Source: an uncultured Spartobacteria bacterium (GTDB lineage: Bacteria > Verrucomicrobiota > Verrucomicrobiia > Chthoniobacterales > Chthoniobacteraceae). Taken from it: 43,121 nt of DNA. The stretch is from assembly GCA_903928175.1 (NCBI GenBank), contig CAIYQA010000314.1, positions 1-43,121 of the forward strand. The letters are read 5' to 3'. The notes beneath the pieces are model-generated. The model had not been told where the DNA came from. It was given only the letters and a program-made list of their open reading frames with translations, and made no database searches. Each line of letters begins with the position of its first letter. Within the stretch, counting starts at the first letter, position 1. The position numbers and the translations under genes are program-made. Below, piece after piece: positions 37,901 to 43,121 of the stretch.

Positions 37901-38483
37901 CGTCTATGACAATGGCTTTTATGTGAACGGCGTTGTGGGCGGTGGAGTGAGCTCTTACAGCACCCGACGCGGCACCTTTGGGGGAATCGCTCGTGGGGAT
38001 ACGGATGGAACGGACATCAATGCTCTCATCGGTACGGGTTACGATTTTCACATCGGCGCATTTACCGTGGGTCCTGTCGCCTCGATCCAATACACCGAAG
38101 TGAGGATCAACGGATTCACAGAGAAAGGGTCGCTCGCGCCGCTGTATATCAACTCTCAGAGCTACGATTCATTGGCGTCTAAACTCGGCGCAAGAGCCTC
38201 CTATGCTTTGAAAATGGGAAGCGTAATCGTGACCCCAGAAGTTCGCGCACAGTGGCAGCATGAATACCTCGACGATCGCGCGGGCGTCAGCTCCAGCTTC
38301 GGAGGAGGAGACTCCTTCACAGTTTACGGCCCCCATATCGGTCGCGACAGCCTCGTCCTTGATGCGGGAGCATCGGTTCAATTAACTTCCAGTTGCGCCG
38401 TGTTTGCCTTCTATACTGGCGACATCGGCCGCCAGAACTATACATCTCATGCCATTAACGCGGGCGTGCGGTTTAGTTTCTAA
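34911..38483 (+). CDS. Ice-binding-like (DUF3494) domain fused to an autotransporter
   Basis: DUF3494-type N-domain (LGSAENFTIVSAQGVTNSG...NVFWQVGSSA), beta-strand repeats (LTKAGTGLLTLTGIETYTGPTVVTGGALQIG), C-terminal barrel ending in VRFSF. Confidence 0.88.
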   Translation: MTPTRKVVSRAAAPDKKVKTPMRARNTSKQSTNQTRPTGVTAKPNICIASAIAVLSLLTIAPGAKGQAVSLGSAENFTIVSAQGVTNSGPTFITGDIALSPNISITGFTFAPAVSAGVLKTGSVHSNDTLATQAQTSALAAFNTLAGLSYLPVNNKTGLDLGGMTLTPGVYHFDTSVGLTGNLTLATGADPNAVFVFQIGSTLTTAVGASVVVTGAGAGSDPNVFWQVGSSASLNTNAVFDGNILASASISFGTGSTLTDGRAIALNGAVTLLGNTLSAPPPPPAGPGRFWNGSTGNLWSSLTNWSTTAAGLDQTSLVPGADVVFSVTGPTPWPQNQNTILDVNTTISSLTVNDPAAVTISGPNTLTISSTGLLTGININSGAGLTTISSNLMLGNLSQIIAVNNAAGMLISGVVGGSIGLTKAGTGLLTLTGIETYTGPTVVTGGALQIGDGVTPGTSIASSNSVLVSNSTVLAIDLKSGETFGNSVTDNGLIETIATGTNTLSGILSGSGGVLESGAGTTILTGVNTYTGATAVINGTLQVGNGATGSLAASSPVSVSAGTLAINLGDGGAFANNVTDNSLVTTIADGKNILSGVISGIGSLAQNGKGITVLTGANTFTGPTTVNLGTLAVNGSIAGNAFVNGGTLRGFGRIGGNVTNRSLVVPGDAVAPGTLTIGGDYTQTAQGVLGIRLASTSNFDRLMVGGGANLNGTLAVGYLNGFTAKPGDEFKIIETQIGVNGQFSQFVDAHANSNPLLTLKVIYLPESVLLKVDQKSFKTVVKNAYPPEASVGNNGALSNEISVAQSLDKLAAAKPAAPLILELDSLSSVHDVVAALNVISPEDFAAIFNAGIAISNVQVGNIERRLEEARMGSTGFSDSGLVLTDSRGAQNYDNSGKNVLRPDGKVESFKETYTPTTEDTKRWGFFAAGVGEFTDVENTGSARGSDFTTGGVTVGADYRVSDHFILGATMGYANTTSDLNAGGRLNIDSGKGSLYATVYDNGFYVNGVVGGGVSSYSTRRGTFGGIARGDTDGTDINALIGTGYDFHIGAFTVGPVASIQYTEVRINGFTEKGSLAPLYINSQSYDSLASKLGARASYALKMGSVIVTPEVRAQWQHEYLDDRAGVSSSFGGGDSFTVYGPHIGRDSLVLDAGASVQLTSSCAVFAFYTGDIGRQNYTSHAINAGVRFSF

Positions 38484-38549
38484 AGATTCCAGAAACCCAT
38501 CATTTCTCTCTTTCAGCACGAACTTTTCTGGTGGCTCAAACATCGAACA

Positions 38550-38575
38550 GTATATGGGGTGAACACCCCATATAC
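38550..38575. promoter_or_regulatory. Perfect 26-nt palindrome GTATATGGGGTG-AA-CACCCCATATAC
   Basis: 12-bp perfect arms, 66 nt before the 38642 start. Confidence 0.7.
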
Positions 38576-38641
38576 AAACTTCATCCCACGTCCCATTTTG
38601 TCACCTGAAATAAAACCCAAACTCTAATTGAAAGAACAAAT

Positions 38642-39445
38642 ATGACGCCCACGAAGAAAGTAGTATCCCGCTACATCGCCTCGGCGATAGCGGTTTTAAG
38701 CCTTTTGGCAATTGCACCCGGCGCAAAAGGGCAACCTGTTTCCCTGGGAGCGGCGCAGGATTTTACGATTGTCAGTGCCGCTGGGATCACCAATTCTGGA
38801 CTTACCGTCATCACGGGAAACATTGCCCTCAGTCCGCTCACCACGATTACGGGCTTCGGTGTCGGCGAAGGCGTGGTGACAGGAATTGTCCACAGCAATG
38901 ATGAACTGGCGATACAAGCTCAGACCGACGCTCGTGCCGCTTACACTGTTTTAGCTGGCCTGACACCGCCCATCGACAAGTCCGGCTTGGACTTGGGAGG
39001 AATGACGCTCACACCGGGTATTTACCATTTCAGTACAGCGGCCGGGTTAACGGGAAAGCTGACCTTGGATACACTGGGCGATCCCAACGCACTTTTCGTT
39101 TTTCAGATCGGAAGCACACTGACCACGGCGGTGGGGTCTTCTGTAGTTGTTACGGGTGCAGGCGCGGGAGGCGACCCCAATGTGTTTTGGCAAGTCGGTA
39201 GCTCGGCAACGCTTGGCACCAACACGGCATTTGATGGAAATATTCTCGCCCTCGCCAGCGTGAGCCTCGGAACGGGCACCGATGTCGTGAATGGCAGAGC
39301 AATTGCCCTGAACGGAGCTATTACGCTGCTCAATAACAATATCTCGGCAGTTCCGGAACCTGCGACATGGGCGATGTTGCTTTCCGGCATGGGGGTGTTT
39401 GGCTTCTGGAACTGGCAGCGGATGCGTCAACATTCCAACCCGTAA
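38642..39445 (+). CDS. Ice-binding-like (DUF3494) protein with PEP-CTERM anchor
   Basis: Same DUF3494 domain; C-terminus VPEPATWAMLLSGMGVFGFWNWQRMRQ. Confidence 0.9.
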   Translation: MTPTKKVVSRYIASAIAVLSLLAIAPGAKGQPVSLGAAQDFTIVSAAGITNSGLTVITGNIALSPLTTITGFGVGEGVVTGIVHSNDELAIQAQTDARAAYTVLAGLTPPIDKSGLDLGGMTLTPGIYHFSTAAGLTGKLTLDTLGDPNALFVFQIGSTLTTAVGSSVVVTGAGAGGDPNVFWQVGSSATLGTNTAFDGNILALASVSLGTGTDVVNGRAIALNGAITLLNNNISAVPEPATWAMLLSGMGVFGFWNWQRMRQHSNP

Positions 39446-39524
39446 TCACCGCAGCGCCATAGGCTACCTGGACTTCGTTATTCCATGAGCCTCGTTATCC
39501 CCCCAAAGATCAGGCCGAAACTGT

Positions 39525-42011
39525 TCAGTTCATCCCATCGCGCCGTTTGATCAGCGCGACCTTCACGACTTCGTTGACGACAAGGCACGAAACCATCGCA
39601 TAGGCAAAAATCGCGAGCGTCTGCCACCAGGGCAGTGGGATGAACCCCGGGAGCCCCACGAATGTCAGGACGGTGCCCACAAGCGTTTCCGCGATGACCG
39701 CCGCCGCTACAGCCTTGCTGGGCAGCGTTGCCCAAAACCAGCGGCGCTCCCGCGCGGACACGATGGAGAACGCGGCGAAGTAGAGCAGTGTCAGGAAACT
39801 GAATGTATAGAGGGCATTATCGCTCGTCGCCAATCCGCAACACGACCAGCCAACCCACAAGGCAAAGAGAGCTTCCGCGACCATTAAAGCGCCCAGCAAC
39901 ACGGAGATCATGATGAGGCGCCCAATGTTCCAAGTCTCCGGTTTCTTGGAAGGGCGAACATTGTCAGTGGCCAAGGATATCTTTGCAAAGTCTGTTATGA
40001 AGACCAGCAGCAGCATCGCAAAGACGGATATTACGAACTTGCCGGTCACCACGAACGCGATGGCTACGAAAGCCGTTTTCAGGATCGTTCGGCTGATCTT
40101 GTTAATGATGTAGGTCAGGATGCGCTGGTAGATCGTCCGCCCCTGCTCCACCAACGCCACGATGTTCGTCAACCCCGGTTCCGTTAGGACGACGCTCGCG
40201 GCCCCTTTGGCCACGTCGGTTGCGGTGCTGACAGCAATGCCCACTTCAGCCTGGCGGAGCGCGGGTGCATCGTTGACGCCGTCGCCCGTCATTCCAGTCA
40301 CATGCCCCGCAGCCTGCAGATGCTTTACGACGATGTATTTGTCCTCTGGAAACACCTCTGCGAAACCATCGGCACCCGCCAAAAAATCAACCGTCTTGTT
40401 GTCGGCCCGCGCGCTCGCGGCCTTCAACTCCGCCATGGGCCGGATGTTGGGCAACCCGACTCCGCGCGCCATTTCACTGGCGATTGCCATCGCGTCGCCG
40501 GTGAGCATCTTCACCGAAACGCCGAGGTCGTGGAGTGCAGCAATGAGTTGTTTCGCCTCCGGTCGAGGCGGATCATATAGCGTTACCAACCCGACCAAGG
40601 CGAGCGCGCCCGTCTCAGGGCCTCGCGCTACCGCCAGTGTGCGATATCCTTTCAATGCCGATTCGCTGACCCGCGCCTCCAGAGTCTCGATGTCCGCGGG
40701 CTTGATTCCACAGGCTTTGGCAACCGTTTCCACGGCACCTTTTATTACCCGCAGCCGCTGACCGCTCTGCTCGACCACGGCTTCCGTGCGCCGATTTTTC
40801 GCATCAAACGGCGCAAAGGAGACGGGCGTAACCTTGGGAAGGTTTTCGAAGATGTGCCGCTCCTTCGCCGCTGCGAGGAATGCGAGGTCAAGCGGATCTT
40901 GGTTGGCTTCTTGCGACGCGAGTGCGCCGACAAAGAGCACTTCGGATTCAGTCACGCGCTCCAGCGGGATTACGCCGGTGACGGCCAATTGATTCATGGT
41001 AATCGTGCCCGTCTTGTCCACGCAGAGCACGTCCATTGTTGCTGCATCCTCCGCAGCACTCAGGCGGGTGACTAGCACACCGCGTTTTGCCAACTCCTTC
41101 GACCCGACGGCCATGCTGACCGTGAACATGACGGGTAGTGACATCGGTATTGCGCTCATCAGCAGAATAAGTATGAGTGGAACCATCTCGATAAGCGGCG
41201 TGCCGCGCATGCGAGACAAGACAACCACCATGCCCAGTAACGCGCCGACGACCAGTAAGAGCCAGCGGACGACCTTGGCCATCACCGCATCGATGTGATA
41301 TTTCGGACGCGCCTCCTGCACAAGTTGCGTGGTGCGGCCAAAGTAGGTCTTCGCCCCAGTCAGTATCACCACGCCGTTGCCTTCGCCCCGACGGACGACG
41401 GCCCCCGACGAAAGCACTTCGCCCGGAGCCTTTTCCGCGTCTTTCGATTCGCCGGTGAGCGCCGACTGGTCCAAGGTCAATGCGCCCGTGAGGAGTTTCA
41501 CATCCGCCGGGATAATATCGCCCGGGCGCACGCGAACGATGTCGCCGGGAACCAGTTCACGAGCGGGAATGACCTGCCAACTCGCATCGCGCAGGACGCG
41601 CGCACTGACCTGCAACCTTTGCCGAAGTGCCTCAACAACACCGGCGGCCCGGCTCTCCTGCAAAAAACTTACCACGGCGTTGATAACCAGCAACGCGCTC
41701 ACCACTACGAGATCCGAGTATTTTCCGAGCACGGCCGACAGAACCATGATCAGCTCGAGCATCAATGCCGAAATTCCCCAGAATTTCCCGAGAAATTTGA
41801 GGATTGGATGCGTTTTTATTTCCGCTACTTCGTTGTAACCGTGCTCCTTCCGGCGGACGTCCACCTCCGCGCGCGGGAGCCCAGCGGCGGGGTTGACATG
41901 GAGCGCCGCGAGTGTATCGGGAACAGACGCAGAAGCAACATCAGCGGGAATGGCGTTTACTTGCTTCGAGGATGCCCGCTCGGCTTCGGAGTTATTGGGG
42001 GTCGTTTGCAT
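39525..42011 (-). CDS. Plasma-membrane proton-efflux-type P-type ATPase
   Basis: TLDQSALTGES, VLCVDKTGTITMNQL, MLTGDAMAIA, GMTGDGVNDAPALRQAEVGIAV. Confidence 0.93.
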   Translation of the reverse strand: MQTTPNNSEAERASSKQVNAIPADVASASVPDTLAALHVNPAAGLPRAEVDVRRKEHGYNEVAEIKTHPILKFLGKFWGISALMLELIMVLSAVLGKYSDLVVVSALLVINAVVSFLQESRAAGVVEALRQRLQVSARVLRDASWQVIPARELVPGDIVRVRPGDIIPADVKLLTGALTLDQSALTGESKDAEKAPGEVLSSGAVVRRGEGNGVVILTGAKTYFGRTTQLVQEARPKYHIDAVMAKVVRWLLLVVGALLGMVVVLSRMRGTPLIEMVPLILILLMSAIPMSLPVMFTVSMAVGSKELAKRGVLVTRLSAAEDAATMDVLCVDKTGTITMNQLAVTGVIPLERVTESEVLFVGALASQEANQDPLDLAFLAAAKERHIFENLPKVTPVSFAPFDAKNRRTEAVVEQSGQRLRVIKGAVETVAKACGIKPADIETLEARVSESALKGYRTLAVARGPETGALALVGLVTLYDPPRPEAKQLIAALHDLGVSVKMLTGDAMAIASEMARGVGLPNIRPMAELKAASARADNKTVDFLAGADGFAEVFPEDKYIVVKHLQAAGHVTGMTGDGVNDAPALRQAEVGIAVSTATDVAKGAASVVLTEPGLTNIVALVEQGRTIYQRILTYIINKISRTILKTAFVAIAFVVTGKFVISVFAMLLLVFITDFAKISLATDNVRPSKKPETWNIGRLIMISVLLGALMVAEALFALWVGWSCCGLATSDNALYTFSFLTLLYFAAFSIVSARERRWFWATLPSKAVAAAVIAETLVGTVLTFVGLPGFIPLPWWQTLAIFAYAMVSCLVVNEVVKVALIKRRDGMN

Positions 42012-42119
42012 GGGGACATCCTCTATCTGGCAAAGCCAAGGCCAGTAGAATAGAAAGCGAATTGTCACTGACTTATCGCCACACGGCCTCGCTTCGTGGC
42101 GTAGACGCGCCGCTACAGT

Positions 42120-42329
42120 TCAACCTTCCACAGTGAAGCCGACTTTGATGGTCACCTGCCAATGCTCCACCTTTCCCTTGTTTATATTTCCGCGCGTTTC
42201 GACCACCTGGAACCAGCACAGGTTCTTGACTGTTTCGTGAGCGCGCTTAATGGCCTTATCAACTGCATCCTCAATGGAAGTGGTTGAGGTTCCGGTAAGT
42301 TCGATGAGTTTATAGACAGGGTCTTTCAT
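42120..42329 (-). CDS. Dodecin
   Basis: 69 aa [42 protein letters not shown]...VTIKVGF. Confidence 0.92.
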   Translation of the reverse strand: MKDPVYKLIELTGTSTTSIEDAVDKAIKRAHETVKNLCWFQVVETRGNINKGKVEHWQVTIKVGFTVEG

Positions 42330-42422
42330 GGCAGGTTCTGTTAGTGAGGGAATTTCATTTTGATGACACCAAGTTAATCCTCACTTTTTGAAGGAGACTA
42401 CGTGACGGGCGGCCCCTTTACC

Positions 42423-42440
42423 ATGGGGTAAAACCCTACC
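42423..42440. promoter_or_regulatory. Operator-like semi-palindrome ATGGGGT-aaa-ACCCTACC
   Basis: Third copy of the 29630/29753 motif, 94 nt upstream of dodecin start. Confidence 0.55.
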
Positions 42441-42566
42441 ATAGATAAGGGAATTCACAGCAAACCTATAGGCGCTCAGATTAGCGATGGATGAATGGGA
42501 GGCAATCAAGGCGAACACGCGCATATCGTCGTGCGCCGCAAATTTTTACAGAGCGCGGTCGACTCT

Positions 42567-42908
42567 CTATTCCGTCGTTTTTCCGTCGAAATGCTCGTTG
42601 TCCGCCTCAGCATCAGCGCGGGTATGATGGACAACTCCGTCCCGATGATTCGGAGGTGAATAAAACGTATAGAGCTTCATGGGAACACTGCCCGTATTGA
42701 TAATGTTGTGATTCGTCCCAGCCGGGACGACCCCTGCGAAACCGGATCGAATCGGCGTCCGAACACCATCGAGAACAGCCTCACCTCCTTCCTTCGCAAC
42801 TGTTCCGGCTTGTTTCAATTGCGTGTCGGCTTCCTTAACCAGCCCGCTTCCGGGTACACCAAACACCGAAAGCAAGGTTCCAACCGCTTGAGATGTCGAT
42901 CCTCCCAA
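42567..42908 (-). pseudogene. Cupin-like C-terminal half joined to an unrelated N-terminus
   Basis: GEAVLDGVRTPIRSGFAGVVPAGTNHNIINTGSVPMKLYTFYSPPNHRDGVVHHTRADAEADNEHFDGKT; expected cupin N-terminal strands missing. Confidence 0.65.
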
Positions 42909-43002
42909 CGTGAGGCGCTTGGCGTAGCGGTTCAGTTTATCCGCTCTTTCGGCGGCTTCTGCCGCCCCGGTTTTAGGGCGTGATTAAAAGTGGTTTGCCT
43001 GA

Positions 43003-43121
43003 GCGCCAACGGCGCTAGCTATACCAGCCTTGGGCAACGCCCAAGGACTTACGGCGAAGAAGGAAAGAGGGCTGTAGGCCCGCACTATTGCTTTGCACGG
43101 TTGGATGGTGCGGCCCTTCAG
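43003..43121. repeat. Cluster of short inverted repeats (REP/MITE-like)
   Basis: agcgcc-aac-ggcgct, ccttggg-caacg-cccaagg, and ctgtaggcccgcactat...atggtgcggcccttcag. Confidence 0.5.

Noticed and set aside
34911-38483. Possible phage tail-fibre reading of the repeat protein
   Set aside because: Signal peptide, autotransporter-type repeats and a C-terminal barrel ending in aromatic F fit an autotransporter better.
41295-42053. Plus-strand ORF (252 aa)
   Set aside because: Antisense to the P-type ATPase N-terminus.
1-43121. CRISPR array
   Set aside because: No regularly spaced direct repeats with unique spacers seen; short repeats found are inverted or att-like.
1-43121. Retron or reverse transcriptase/DGR
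   Set aside because: No YxDD-type RT motif found in the listed ORFs.

Overview
The left part of the window (about 1-26,975) looks like a ~27 kb defence-type genomic island. It is bounded by a ~51-55 bp direct repeat of the 3' end of a tRNA-Arg(ACG) gene (4-58 and 26921-26975). The island carries fossil pieces of a type I restriction-modification operon (hsdM/hsdS and hsdR N-terminal scars) with cargo between them: a Gabija-like OLD nuclease + UvrD helicase pair and a PD-(D/E)XK/SEC-C protein. It also holds a 1397-aa NACHT STAND NTPase with a C-terminal nuclease-like domain, a membrane-anchored Mrr-type nuclease, and an FtsA homologue. Further in are a WYL regulator, two HhH-GPD/OGG-like glycosylase candidates, a tight operon of PcfJ-like protein / DnaA homologue lacking domain IV / Cys-rich protein / OGG-like protein, and an AbiE-type toxin-antitoxin pair. 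To the right of the repeat (27-43 kb) is a stress/metabolism region: NlpC/P60 protein, BON protein, a pyruvate kinase-pyruvate decarboxylase-alcohol dehydrogenase cluster, two paralogous ice-binding (DUF3494) proteins (one fused to an autotransporter, one with PEP-CTERM), an H+-ATPase-like P-type ATPase, dodecin and a cupin fragment. Recurrent GGTAGGGT-NNN-ACCCCAT and GGGGTGAACACCCC palindromes suggest a shared operator. Gene content and style suggest Verrucomicrobiota, but this is inference. All family calls come from reading motifs by eye; no searches were run.
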